Shown here: positions 8,801 through 18,358 of the stretch, one piece after another
Layout: the number at the start of each line of letters is the position of its first letter
Position numbering within the stretch: the stretch's first letter is position 1
Assembly (NCBI GenBank): GCA_937867415.1
Contig: CALMKO010000295.1
Span: 1-44,899 of the forward strand
Source of the DNA: an uncultured Verrucomicrobiota bacterium
GTDB lineage: Bacteria > Verrucomicrobiota > Verrucomicrobiia > Verrucomicrobiales > Akkermansiaceae
Length of the DNA: 44,899 nucleotides
Reading direction: 5' to 3'
Program-made: the position numbers and the translations under genes
The notes under the pieces: generated by a model
The model's input: only the letters and a program-made list of their open reading frames with translations
The model's database searches: none
What the model was told of the DNA's origin: nothing

Positions 8801-9754
8801 ATGCGCCCTCACGGAAAAATCCATGCCCTCTGCGCCACCGCACGGATAGCCAATCTGCCCAGCGTGATCAGTAACGTCTGGGTCGGGGCGATGATTCACG
8901 GCTGTTTTGTCAATCCATTCCTGGACGGGCGCTCCATGACCTGCGTGATGGCAGCTGGGATGTGCCTCTATCTCGCGGGAAATTTTCTGAATGACTGGAT
9001 GGATCGAGCGTGGGATTCCCGGAACCGGCCCGAGCGGGCATTGCCGCGTGGGTTGTTTACTCCGGGGACCTATCTCGGCGTGGCGGTGATCCTTTCCGCG
9101 GGAGGGATCACCGCAGCATTCACTGCACAGCGGTTGGCGGGGGCGACCGCGCTTGGAATCCTATCCTTCATCGTGATTTACACCGTCTGGCACAAACGCA
9201 GTCCTTGGATGGTGATTCCCATGGGGCTCTGCCGGGGCTTGCTACCGGTGATGGGCGCACTTGGAATGATGCGCTGGCCATCCGCCCCGGGGAGCCTTCA
9301 AACGAGCGCCACCATGGCCGCACTCGCGGGCGGAGCTTTGTTTTTTTACATCGCCGGACTTTCCCTGAGCGCACGGAGTGAAGCGAATCCCACCGCCGGG
9401 AGATCTCCGAGGGTCCTGTCGCTGTGGTGCTTCTCGATCAGCGCGCTGCTTGTTTTCCCCCATTTTCTCTCCATCGAAAAGCCGGGTTGGTGGTGCTTGA
9501 GTCCCCTGCCCTTCCTCGGTTGGTGGGCTCTTTGCCAAACCCGCTACCGGAAAACGGTATCAAGTTATGTCTCGGCACTTCTGGCGGGAATTCCATTCAT
9601 CGACTCGATCACCTTGATTCCGCTCGCGCTTTGGATCTTGGCCACTCCTGCTTCGAATGAAGACTTCCGACTCATCGCGATGATCAGCCTGAGTCTGCCG
9701 CCACTCGCATTCCTCTCCGCACTGGCACTGCAAAGACTTGCCCCCGCGACTTGA
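8801..9754 (+). CDS. UbiA-family prenyltransferase (EboC-like possible)
   Basis: A 317-residue integral membrane protein with about eight to nine hydrophobic helices. The first Asp-rich motif is NDWMDRAWDSRNRP near residue 64, matching the NDxxDxxxD signature that binds Mg-prenyl diphosphate. The second motif is weaker (GIPFIDSITLIPLALW near residue 275), with one clear Asp. UbiA enzymes attach isoprenoid chains to aromatic or other acceptors in the membrane. The length and HALCATARIANLPSVISNVWVG start resemble the EboC branch, but no other ebo genes are visible, so the acceptor is unknown. It lies between a DUF2064-like gene and a sufE-like gene on the same strand. Confidence 0.85.
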   Translation: MRPHGKIHALCATARIANLPSVISNVWVGAMIHGCFVNPFLDGRSMTCVMAAGMCLYLAGNFLNDWMDRAWDSRNRPERALPRGLFTPGTYLGVAVILSAGGITAAFTAQRLAGATALGILSFIVIYTVWHKRSPWMVIPMGLCRGLLPVMGALGMMRWPSAPGSLQTSATMAALAGGALFFYIAGLSLSARSEANPTAGRSPRVLSLWCFSISALLVFPHFLSIEKPGWWCLSPLPFLGWWALCQTRYRKTVSSYVSALLAGIPFIDSITLIPLALWILATPASNEDFRLIAMISLSLPPLAFLSALALQRLAPAT

Positions 9755-9800
9755 TCAGGGCTTGCGGGAAGCCGCTTCCCGCGCTCCACTCCCGCGAACC

Positions 9801-10217
9801 ATGAGCATCGCAGAAAAACAGGAACTCCTCATCGAGGAACTCGGCCTTTTCCAAGACTGGACCGAGCGTTACGAATACGTCATCGGGCTGGGAAAAAAGC
9901 TCGCGCCCATGGCCGAGTCATCCAGGACGCCGGAACATTTGATCAAAGGCTGTCAATCCCAGGTATGGATCGACGCCACCAGCGACGGCACAAAGATTCA
10001 CTATACCGCCGATTCGGACTCGTTGATCACCAAGGGGATGATCGCCCTTTTCGTGAGGGTGCTCGACGGCGAGACCCCGGACGACATCCTGACCGCCGAC
10101 ATGAGCTTCATCGACCGCACCGGCCTGAAAGAACACCTGGCACCCACCCGGGCGAACGCCTTGAACCTGATGGCCAATCAAATGAAAAAACGGGCGCTGG
10201 ACTTCACCCGTTCCTGA
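9801..10217 (+). CDS. sufE: SufE-family cysteine desulfurase activator
   Basis: 138 residues from the ATG at 9801 (MSIAEKQELL); the frame is open further upstream but only this start fits the family. SufE receives persulfide sulfur from SufS for Fe-S cluster assembly. Visible hallmarks are the N-terminal LIEELGLFQDWTERYEYVI, the acceptor cysteine in LIKGCQSQVW near residue 50, and the core SDSLITKGMIALFVRVLDG. No suf genes are adjacent. It ends 8 bp before the stop of the convergent kinase-like gene. Confidence 0.92.
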   Translation: MSIAEKQELLIEELGLFQDWTERYEYVIGLGKKLAPMAESSRTPEHLIKGCQSQVWIDATSDGTKIHYTADSDSLITKGMIALFVRVLDGETPDDILTADMSFIDRTGLKEHLAPTRANALNLMANQMKKRALDFTRS

Positions 10218-10225
10218 GCCGCGGC

Positions 10226-12778
10226 CTACTTCAAATCATCCAAGCGCTGGCGGCACCACGCGAGCCCCTCGCTGTATTCCTCACTCCCTGGCCGGGATTT
10301 CAGCAGACCTTCCCAGAGCGTCACGGCATCCGAGAAAATTTGGCGCGCTTTTTCCTTCTGGTCTGCCATCTGCAAGGCATGACCGAGATCCCCTAACAAG
10401 TAGGCTCCCGCGCTCTGGAGTTGATCGGGACGCGGGCCACGGGAAGAGCTCCCGGTCTCCAACTGACTCAGCATATCACCCGCCCGGGAAATCAGCTTGA
10501 TCTCTTCATCACGGCTTCCCGCCATTCCCAACATCCGTCCTTTTTGCCAAAGAAGCAGGGCAAGACGATACGACACCATCGCGTCAGCCGGGGCGGACAC
10601 GCGGATGGCCTCCAGCATCCGGATCCCTTCTTCATAATCCCGCAACGCCTCATCCGCCAGTCCGCGGTCGCGCTTGATCCCGGCTCGCAATCCAAGTTGG
10701 GAAGCCTTTCGTGATACCGCATCCGCATGATCCGGCTGCTCGACGACCAGGCGATCGAGCAGTTTCATCGCCTCTTTCGAAATCGATTCCGCACCGGAAA
10801 CATCCGCCGCGAGCAATGCCGCTTCCGCCATCGCCGAATAACAACCCGCAAGCTCCAGCCTGAGGTCGAAATCATCAGGTGTCTTTTCTAACAATCCAAC
10901 CAATTCCACCGATGCCAGATTCCTGACCTCCCGCGCATCGCCCAGTTTACCCATCCCCTCAAGGATGGTTGAGGATGACAGGTAGCAGGCCGCGAGCTCG
11001 GAGCGCAGAACCGCCGCATCCGGACGTTGATCGGCGATGCGGTTGAGCGTCTGCGTCGCGCGCATCAGTTGATCAAGCGCCTTGGCATTTTCCCCCTTGG
11101 CAGCAAGTGACTTCGCCTCGTGGAAATCCAGGATCGCCAACAACTGGTTCAAGCGATCCGTATCCACTTCTGCCTGCGGCACGTTCATGAGATTCGTTCG
11201 CGCCGTGACAAACGCCGCGTCAGCTTGAGGATCGGCGTTTGATTGGTGGAGCAGGGCAAGCAGAAGGGAATTGGTCGCCATCCGGAGCTTGAACTCGCCA
11301 TTCATCGGCAATTCCTTCCAAGCATCCATGGTTTCACCCAATCGCCTGCCCGCCCTGGAAGTATCACCGGCAGCGAGAGAGACCTCCGCGAGCTGCAAGC
11401 GCACCCGCGCCCGTTCATCCACCAATGCGGGATTGCCTTCGGAGCGGGTGAGAAATTCATTAAAATACTGCTCCAAGCGCTTCAGACGCAACTCCCGGCC
11501 ATCCAGCGGAGGAAGCCGCCGATTCCCTTTTTCCAGCGCCCATCCGAAAAGCAGGTCCCCAATCAAGCGTGACGATTCGAGCCGGGCCAACGACACCTCC
11601 CGCTCATAGGTGAGCGCCTGCTCGGCCTTGGTGAGTTGCTGCCCGGACTCCTTTTGCTGCCGCTCCGCATCGGACTTGGCGGCTTTTGCCACTTCGACGG
11701 AGGATTTTAAAACGTCGATCTCAAGCGCCTGCTGCCTGCCTGCGATGATCGCCTGGGAGTTGGACAGCTGCCAGAGCGCTCCCAGTGTCAGCGCGGCTGT
11801 GACCGAAGCACCCGTTAGGAAAAGGCTCCGCCATGCGCGCCGCTCGGCCCTGCGCCTTTGGTCCATGAGCATCTCCCGCTCGCGGGCCACCTCATCCTTG
11901 ATCTCCGCGGCCTCGAAACCCGCGACCACTTCCATCATCGTCGCGGGACGCCCCATGGGGTCAAGCAGCAGACAACGGTCGATCCACTCGCGGAACCCCC
12001 TTTCAAGCGCATCATGCGGCGCGGTTTCCCAGGCGACTTCAGGCTCGTTTTCAAGATTTCTTGCGATCTTGGCCAAGTCCGCCTGCAGCCCTTCCCTGCG
12101 GGTCTCTCCAGCTTGTGGAGCGACCAAATCGAAGGTCCGGTGACAGCGAGGAAATTTCCCGGTTAGAATTCGATAAGCCAGCACGCCGAATGCGAAAACA
12201 TCCCAGCGATAGCCAGCCTCATTCAAGTAGCCCGCTGGATTCCTAAGCTGCTCGGGCGGCTGATAGAGCACCGCATCCGTGAAGTGGAACTCCTTGTCTC
12301 CCGGCAGATTCCCCATCGCCCAATCGCTCAAGAGCACCTGCTTGTCGTTGTTGAAAAAAATATTCCCCGGCTTGAGATTCCCATGCGCCACCCGGTGCGA
12401 GTGCATCCCTGCAAGCGCATTGGCGATTCCTTTCACCACCCTCCAGGAATCCAGACCGGGATACTCGTTCATCAGCATTTGCAGACTCTGGGGCACGGGA
12501 ACCCGCTCCGGATCCCCTTTGAGAAAAAGCGGAGTCATCCAAAACGAGTGGCCCGGGTCGAAGTCCCCTGCAAACACAGGCATCACCCCGTCCGGCCACC
12601 CTCCCGTCTCGAGGCGCCGGGTCATCCTGCCTAACAACTCAGCGGACACCGCCTTGCGGTCAAATACCTTGACCACACACTCCACCCCCGCCGCGTCTTG
12701 CGCTCGGTAAACTTTCCCACAGCCGCCAAAGCCGATGAGTTCACCCACCACAAATCCATCCAACAACGGCACGTTCAT
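10226..12778 (-). CDS. Membrane-anchored Ser/Thr kinase-like protein, probable pseudokinase, with TPR-like tail
   Basis: 850 residues. The N-terminal kinase fold has a glycine loop GFGGCGKV at 16-23 and the ATP Lys at 37 (CVVKVF). The catalytic loop reads HGNLKPGN at 132-139, so the HRD aspartate is Asn134, and DFG is replaced by SDW at 151-153. The substrate-binding YQPPEQ and a Trp-Asp-x-Phe-Ala-Phe-Gly helix F are kept. One transmembrane segment lies at about 316-338 (SLFLTGASVTAALTLGALW). The remainder (about 500 residues) is Ala/Leu-rich helical with TPR-like repeats. The loss of the catalytic Asp suggests phosphotransfer is lost or weak and that it acts as a sensor or scaffold. It is divergent from the DUF1501 gene. 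Confidence 0.87.
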   Translation of the reverse strand: MNVPLLDGFVVGELIGFGGCGKVYRAQDAAGVECVVKVFDRKAVSAELLGRMTRRLETGGWPDGVMPVFAGDFDPGHSFWMTPLFLKGDPERVPVPQSLQMLMNEYPGLDSWRVVKGIANALAGMHSHRVAHGNLKPGNIFFNNDKQVLLSDWAMGNLPGDKEFHFTDAVLYQPPEQLRNPAGYLNEAGYRWDVFAFGVLAYRILTGKFPRCHRTFDLVAPQAGETRREGLQADLAKIARNLENEPEVAWETAPHDALERGFREWIDRCLLLDPMGRPATMMEVVAGFEAAEIKDEVAREREMLMDQRRRAERRAWRSLFLTGASVTAALTLGALWQLSNSQAIIAGRQQALEIDVLKSSVEVAKAAKSDAERQQKESGQQLTKAEQALTYEREVSLARLESSRLIGDLLFGWALEKGNRRLPPLDGRELRLKRLEQYFNEFLTRSEGNPALVDERARVRLQLAEVSLAAGDTSRAGRRLGETMDAWKELPMNGEFKLRMATNSLLLALLHQSNADPQADAAFVTARTNLMNVPQAEVDTDRLNQLLAILDFHEAKSLAAKGENAKALDQLMRATQTLNRIADQRPDAAVLRSELAACYLSSSTILEGMGKLGDAREVRNLASVELVGLLEKTPDDFDLRLELAGCYSAMAEAALLAADVSGAESISKEAMKLLDRLVVEQPDHADAVSRKASQLGLRAGIKRDRGLADEALRDYEEGIRMLEAIRVSAPADAMVSYRLALLLWQKGRMLGMAGSRDEEIKLISRAGDMLSQLETGSSSRGPRPDQLQSAGAYLLGDLGHALQMADQKEKARQIFSDAVTLWEGLLKSRPGSEEYSEGLAWCRQRLDDLK

Positions 12779-12964
12779 GTGGCTGGAACCCTAGATCAAA
12801 AATCTTTTCAAGCCAATCCTTAAGGTGAACTCATCCGAAATTCAGCCGCTTGCTCGCGATCTCCCCCAAGTTGCCCGACACCTGAAACAATTTTCAATTT
12901 TTTGACACGATTCCAAACGAGGCTGCGTAATCCTCCGCTAAGCCAAAAACCCTACCCTCGTGCC

Positions 12965-14296
12965 ATGAACCACCAATGCCCCGGAAATCCGCTTGAACGA
13001 TATTCCTCTCGTCGCGAGTTCTTCTACGTCGGCCTGCTCGGCGGCATCGGCCTGACCCTGCCCCAGTTCCTCAGGAATCAAGCGTTCGGCGACACCAAAT
13101 CCTTTGAAAAACACCAACCCGTCGCACAGGGGATCATCCACATTTTCCTGCCGGGGGGCCTGGCACATCAGGAATCATTCGATCCCAAGCCCTTCGCCCC
13201 GGCCGAATACCGCGGCCCCTTCGGCGCGATCAACACCAAGCTCCCCGGCATCCAGTTCGGGGAGTTCATGAAGGAAACCGCGCAAATCGCCGACAAGGTC
13301 ACCCTGATTCGCTCGATGTCCCACGGCGAGGCCGCCCACGAGCGTGGCACGCACAACATGTTCACGGGCTACCGTCCATCCCCCGCGCTCGAGTATCCAT
13401 CCATCGGCTCGGTGATTTCAAACCAACTCGGTCCGCGCAATGATCTCCCGCCCTATGTCTGCGTCCCTGCCGTCCCCAATGAATACGCCAATTCCGGATA
13501 CTTGTCCTCCGCCTTCGGCCCCTTCGCCCTGGGTGCGGATCCAGCACAGGGAAATTTCCAAGTCCGCGACCTCAATCTCCCGAAAGGAGTCGATGATGCG
13601 CGCTTCTCACGCAGGCAATCATTGTTAGAGACAGTCGATCACCACTTCCGCGCACTGGAAGAATCGGATGCCATCGACTCGATGGATGCCTTTTATCAAC
13701 ACGCCTACAAACTCATCTCCTCGCAGAAAGCCCGTGAAGCGTTCGATCTCAAAGCCGAGCCGGAGGCCCTCAAGGATGAATACGGTCGCAGCGCCGCCGG
13801 CCAGCGCATGTTGCTCGCAAGGCGGCTCATCGAGGGCGGGGTCCGCTTCGTCTCGCTCACGGCGGGAAGCTGGGACCACCATGACAACTTGAAATCCGGT
13901 ATCCAGAATGAGCTCCCCCAGACGGACAAGGCCATCGCCACCCTCATCCGGGATCTGGACCGCCGCGGGATGTTGGAGTCCACGCTCGTCATGGTCACCA
14001 CCGAGTTCGGGCGCAGTCCCAAGATCAACCCCACCGCCGGTCGCGACCATTGGCCACGCGTCTTTTCCACACTCCTCGCAGGCGGCGGAACCAAGCAAGG
14101 CTACGTCCACGGCGCTTCGGACGCCCTCGGTGGCGAGGTGGATACCGATGGCGTGAGCGTCGCAGACCTCGCCAGCACGATCTATCACCAGATCGGCATC
14201 AACTCGAACAGCGAACTCATGTCGCCCGGAAACCGGCCGATCGAAATCGTCGACGGCGGCCAGGTTCTCGACTCCCTTCTCGCCAAAAAGGCCTGA
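12965..14296 (+). CDS. DUF1501 family protein, Tat-exported
   Basis: About 443 residues from the ATG at 12965. The N-terminus has a twin-arginine signal (SSRREFFYVGLLGGIGLTLP). The mature part matches DUF1501, a sulfatase/alkaline phosphatase-like fold: IHIFLPGGLAHQESFDPK, VTLIRSMSHGEAAHERGTHNMFTGY, then SLTAGSWDHHDN and VMVTTEFGRSPKIN, and a His/Arg-containing AGRDHWP segment that would sit at the metal-site end of the fold. DUF1501 proteins are abundant in planctomycetes and verrucomicrobia, often beside secreted cytochrome or PPC proteins. Function is unproven. The stop is 4 bp before the next gene, so the two are surely co-expressed. Confidence 0.92.
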   Translation: MNHQCPGNPLERYSSRREFFYVGLLGGIGLTLPQFLRNQAFGDTKSFEKHQPVAQGIIHIFLPGGLAHQESFDPKPFAPAEYRGPFGAINTKLPGIQFGEFMKETAQIADKVTLIRSMSHGEAAHERGTHNMFTGYRPSPALEYPSIGSVISNQLGPRNDLPPYVCVPAVPNEYANSGYLSSAFGPFALGADPAQGNFQVRDLNLPKGVDDARFSRRQSLLETVDHHFRALEESDAIDSMDAFYQHAYKLISSQKAREAFDLKAEPEALKDEYGRSAAGQRMLLARRLIEGGVRFVSLTAGSWDHHDNLKSGIQNELPQTDKAIATLIRDLDRRGMLESTLVMVTTEFGRSPKINPTAGRDHWPRVFSTLLAGGGTKQGYVHGASDALGGEVDTDGVSVADLASTIYHQIGINSNSELMSPGNRPIEIVDGGQVLDSLLAKKA

Positions 14297-14300
14297 ATCC

Positions 14301-16697
14301 GTGTTCCGCCCGACCACCATCCTCCTGCTCGCCTCACTCCTGCCGCTTGCCGGATTTTCACCGGAGCTCGCTCTGGTCAATCCCCGCGGCGGCCAACGCG
14401 GCACAGAAATGGAGGTTCACTTCCACGGTGAGCGCCTCGCGGATATCACCGGCGCGCTTTTCTACCAGCCCGGCCTCAGCTTGTCCGACATCACCACCAA
14501 GGACGGCAAACACGTGACCGCCAAGCTCGCCATCGCCGCAGACGCATCTTTGGGCGAACACTCGTTAAGACTTCACAGTCCCGGCGGCTTGACCGAGCTG
14601 CGCTCCTTCTGGGTGAGCCAGTTTCCCACCATCCCCGAGGTCGAGCCCAACTCCACCTTCGACCAAGCGCAACGGATCCCGCTCAACCATACCGTCGAGG
14701 GCATCGCCGCGAACGAGGATGAGGACTACTATGTTTGTAGTCTCAAAAAAGGCGAGCGCCTCTCCGTGGAGATCGAAGCCATGCGCCTAGGCAGGGTCAT
14801 GTTCGACGCCTACATTGCCATCCTCGATCCCAGGAAATTTGAAATCGCCTCCTGCGATGACAGTCCCCTGCTCCGGAACGACGCCTTCCTTTCCATCCTC
14901 GCTCCTGCCGATGGCGACTACCGGATCGTGGTTCGGGAAGCCGCCTATGAAGGCAATGAAAACTGCCAATACCGCCTCCACATCGGCACCTTCCCTCGCC
15001 CCTGCGCGGTCTTTCCCACGGGCGGAAAACCCGGAGAAACCATCGAATTCAAATTCATCGGCGACCCCGCCGGGCCCATTTTGCAAACCATCCCCCTCCC
15101 GCCTCACGAGGATACCAGCTTTGCCATCTTTCCAGTCCACAACAACCTCTCCGCGCCGTCGCCCCACTGGATCACGGTATCTCCGTTAGAGTCTGCTAGA
15201 GAGACGCAGGATAATCACACCCTTGCCCAGGCAGCCCCTGCTCCGCCGCTGCCCTGCGCTCTTCACGGCATCATCGATGGCCCGTCGCCCGAGGATTGGT
15301 TCAGATTCACCGCGAAAAAAGACCAAAACCTCGTCGTCCAAGTCCTCGCGCGCAGCCACCGGTCCCGCCTCGACTCGTTGATTTCCATCCATCAGCTCGA
15401 TGGCAAGCAAGTCGCGGCAAACGACGACCAAGGCGCTCCCGACAGCCTCATCACCTGGACCTGCCCGGCAGACGGTGACTACGCGCTGAAAATCTGCGAC
15501 CAACTCCGGCGCACCGGCCCGGATTTCACCTATCGCATCGAGATCTCCCCGAAGACCCCCCGCCTCGCTGCCAGCCTCCCGACCATTGAGCGTGTTCAGA
15601 CGCAGAAATGGAAAACCTTCCCCGTGCCACGCGGGAATCGCTACGCGGCGGTCATCAATCTCACCCGGGAAAACTCCTCCTGCGACGCGATTTTCGAGGC
15701 CGGCTCACTGCCCGCCGGCATCACCCTTCACAGCCCGCCGATCCCCCGATCCATCACCACCTTTCCCGTGGTGTTCGAGGCCGCGCCGGAGGCACCTGTT
15801 AGCGGACTTCTTTCTTCCTTCACCCTCCGCTCCACCGGCGATGGGCCGGCTCTCAGCGCATCCCTAACAGACACGATTCATCATGTGGATGTCAACAATG
15901 AGGGCCCTTATCATTCCGCTTCATTCGACCGCATTGCCACCGCGGTCACCACCGAGGCCCCGTTCAAGATCGACCTCTTACCCCCCGCCGCTCCCATCGT
16001 CAAAAACGGCACCGCCCGCCTGAAGGTGCGCGCCACCCGCAGCGCCGGCTATGCGGAAAAAATCACGGTTCGTTTCCTTTGGAACCCACCCGGAATCAGC
16101 GGCCCCGTCACCGTGGAAATCCCGGGCGACCAGTCGGAAGCCGACTACGAGCTTAACGCCAGCGCCGACGCCACGCCCGCCGATTGGCAGGTCTGCGTGC
16201 TTGCAGAAGCCAACACCCCGCAAGGCCCGGTGCTGGTGGCATCCGGTCTCATACCTCTTAAAATTGCCGAGCCCTACGTGAGTCTCACCCTCGATCTCGC
16301 CGCCACTGAGCAAGGCAAAGCCACCTTCATGGCCGGAAAAATCGAGACCACGCACCCGTTCGAAGGATCCGCGCAAGTCGAACTGCAGGGACTCCCGTTT
16401 GGCAGCAGCTGCCCGCCTCTTACCTTCACCAAAGACCAGACCACCATCAACTTCCCCATCGCCATCGCCGCCGATGCCAAAGTCGGAAAACACAACGGCG
16501 TCTTCTGCAAGGTCCTGATCCCGGAAAACAACACGACGATTCTTCATCAAACCGCCATGGGAAGCACCCTGCGCATCGACGCCCCAAGCCCGACTCCCAG
16601 CGCCCAGCCAGCATCCAAGCCCGCCGCCACCGCCACCCCGGATCCAGCGGCCAAGCCGCTCTCCCGCCTCGAACAACTCCGCCAGCAGGCGAAGTAA
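14301..16697 (+). CDS. Secreted PPC-domain (pre-peptidase C-terminal) protein
   Basis: 798 residues from a GTG at 14301, 4 bp after the DUF1501 stop. It has an export signal (TTILLLASLLPLAGFS), an IPT/TIG-like beta domain (PRGGQRGTEMEVHFHGERLADI) and then two PPC-like domains beginning with the typical EVEPNSTFDQAQ and DNHTLAQAA leads, each with PADGDY plus a Tyr-Arg end. Further beta-sandwich segments follow. The last 50 residues are Ala/Pro/Thr-rich (PTPSAQPASKPAATATPDPA) and could be a spacer. PPC domains are non-catalytic surface or secreted modules; together with DUF1501 this suggests a cell-surface or periplasmic role in polymer handling. Confidence 0.88.
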   Translation: MFRPTTILLLASLLPLAGFSPELALVNPRGGQRGTEMEVHFHGERLADITGALFYQPGLSLSDITTKDGKHVTAKLAIAADASLGEHSLRLHSPGGLTELRSFWVSQFPTIPEVEPNSTFDQAQRIPLNHTVEGIAANEDEDYYVCSLKKGERLSVEIEAMRLGRVMFDAYIAILDPRKFEIASCDDSPLLRNDAFLSILAPADGDYRIVVREAAYEGNENCQYRLHIGTFPRPCAVFPTGGKPGETIEFKFIGDPAGPILQTIPLPPHEDTSFAIFPVHNNLSAPSPHWITVSPLESARETQDNHTLAQAAPAPPLPCALHGIIDGPSPEDWFRFTAKKDQNLVVQVLARSHRSRLDSLISIHQLDGKQVAANDDQGAPDSLITWTCPADGDYALKICDQLRRTGPDFTYRIEISPKTPRLAASLPTIERVQTQKWKTFPVPRGNRYAAVINLTRENSSCDAIFEAGSLPAGITLHSPPIPRSITTFPVVFEAAPEAPVSGLLSSFTLRSTGDGPALSASLTDTIHHVDVNNEGPYHSASFDRIATAVTTEAPFKIDLLPPAAPIVKNGTARLKVRATRSAGYAEKITVRFLWNPPGISGPVTVEIPGDQSEADYELNASADATPADWQVCVLAEANTPQGPVLVASGLIPLKIAEPYVSLTLDLAATEQGKATFMAGKIETTHPFEGSAQVELQGLPFGSSCPPLTFTKDQTTINFPIAIAADAKVGKHNGVFCKVLIPENNTTILHQTAMGSTLRIDAPSPTPSAQPASKPAATATPDPAAKPLSRLEQLRQQAK

Positions 16698-16784
16698 GCC
16701 ACACCCGCGGACTCACGAAGCTTTTCCCGCGATTTCCTGCGCACTGCCTGCTTTAAGATTGGCTCGCGGCACCGGCGAATCAAA

Positions 16785-18233
16785 ATGCGGAGGATGACTA
16801 TCGATTTCATGAAAACGGATGCCACAAGCGCAGCTGATTTACCGCCGATCATTCAAGGAGGCATGGGCGTGGGCGTCTCGGGTTGGCGCTTGGCCCGGGC
16901 CGTGGCCAGCGAGGGCCAGCTCGGAGTCGTCTCGGGAACCGCGCTGGATATCTTACTCACCCGCCAGCTCCAACTCGGTGACATCGGCGGGCATCTCCGC
17001 CGCGCCCTCGCGGCTTTCCCCTACCCGGAAATCGCAGCCAAAATCCTCGATCGCTTTTTCATCCCCGATGGAAAACCAGACGATGCCACCTTCAAGACCC
17101 CGGCGATGATTTCCCATGAACCATCACGCGCGACCCAGGAATTGGTCATCGCCTCCAGCTTCGTGGCCGTCCACCTCGCCAAGGAAGGCCACTCGGGCGT
17201 CGTCGGCCTGAACCTGCTCGAAAAAATCCAACCCCCCACCCTGCTCGCGCTCTACGGGGCCATGCTTGCCGGTGTGAATGTCGTGCTCATGGGCGCAGGC
17301 ATCCCCCGACAAATCCCGAAAATCCTCGACGACCTCGCCGCCGGCCAAGCCACCGAAATGCGCCTCGACGTCAGCGGCGGCAGCACCCCCGTCGCCATCC
17401 ACATCAACCCGGCCGACTACGGCCCGCCCCCCGCTCTCCGCCGCCCGATCTTCCTCGCGATCGTCTCATCACCCGTGCTGGCGGAGAACCTCCGCCGCAA
17501 GTCATCCGGCCGGGTCGACGGCTTCGTCGTGGAAGCCTCCATCGCCGGTGGCCACAACGCCCCACCCCGCGGGCCCATGCAACTCACCCCCGACGGCGAG
17601 CCGATCTATGGCGAACGCGACCGGATCGATCCCGCGAAATTCGCCGAAATCGGCCTGCCGTTCTGGTTGGCTGGCGGCTACGGTCGGATTGGAAAACTCC
17701 GCGAAGCCCAAGCGCTCGGCGCAAAAGGCATCCAAGTGGGGACAGCCTTCGCCTTCTGCGACGAGTCCGGCTTCGCTCCCAGCGTCAAGGAAAGCGTCAT
17801 CTCCCAAGTGAAAAACGGTTCCCTGAAAATCCATACCGACGCCGTCGCCTCGCCTACCGGATTTCCCTTCAAGGTCGCCCGGATCCCAGGCAGCATCGCC
17901 GATCCCGCCGTCTATGACGAACGCGAGCGGGTTTGCGATCTCGGCGTCCTGCGCGAGACCTATCAGAAGCCCGACGGCAGCCTCGGCTTCCGCTGCTCCG
18001 CCGAGCCGGCCGCCATCTACGCCTCCAAAGGCGGCGACCCCTCGCAGACCGCCGGGCGCATCTGCCTCTGCAACTCCCTCACCGCCTCAGCTGGCGTCGC
18101 ACAAGTCCGTCACGGTCTGATAGAACCCCAGCTCATCACCCTCGGTGATGACCTCGAAGCCGTGAAAGAGTCCCTCCTCCAAGGCCGCGACCACTACACC
18201 GCCAAGGACGTGATCGAGCGCCTGCTCGCCTGA
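16785..18233 (+). CDS. Nitronate monooxygenase / NPD-type FMN protein, long form
   Basis: 482 residues. A TIM-barrel flavoprotein of the 2-nitropropane dioxygenase group: PPIIQGGMGVGVSGWRLARAVA near the N-terminus, VVLMGAGIPRQIPKIL, the FMN phosphate-binding DGFVVEASIAGGHNAPP with the family His, and WLAGGYGRIGKLREAQALGAKGIQVGTAFAF. The extra C-terminal 120 residues contain several Cys (RCSAEPAAIYASKGG, GRICLCNSLTAS), as in the long-form homologues related to PfaD. Substrate is unknown. The start is uncertain: ATGs at 16785, 16794 and 16809 are in frame, and a GGAGG lies between the first two. Confidence 0.86.
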   Translation: MRRMTIDFMKTDATSAADLPPIIQGGMGVGVSGWRLARAVASEGQLGVVSGTALDILLTRQLQLGDIGGHLRRALAAFPYPEIAAKILDRFFIPDGKPDDATFKTPAMISHEPSRATQELVIASSFVAVHLAKEGHSGVVGLNLLEKIQPPTLLALYGAMLAGVNVVLMGAGIPRQIPKILDDLAAGQATEMRLDVSGGSTPVAIHINPADYGPPPALRRPIFLAIVSSPVLAENLRRKSSGRVDGFVVEASIAGGHNAPPRGPMQLTPDGEPIYGERDRIDPAKFAEIGLPFWLAGGYGRIGKLREAQALGAKGIQVGTAFAFCDESGFAPSVKESVISQVKNGSLKIHTDAVASPTGFPFKVARIPGSIADPAVYDERERVCDLGVLRETYQKPDGSLGFRCSAEPAAIYASKGGDPSQTAGRICLCNSLTASAGVAQVRHGLIEPQLITLGDDLEAVKESLLQGRDHYTAKDVIERLLA

Positions 18234-18358
18234 ACCCGGAGCGGAGGAGAGAGCCCGCGCGCATCGGGTGCATTCAGCGGCTTCCCGAGAGAACCAACCG
18301 GGCATCACCGTTTCTTCATTGGATTCCTCGCGAAACGTGCTTAGGAATTCAGCAACCC

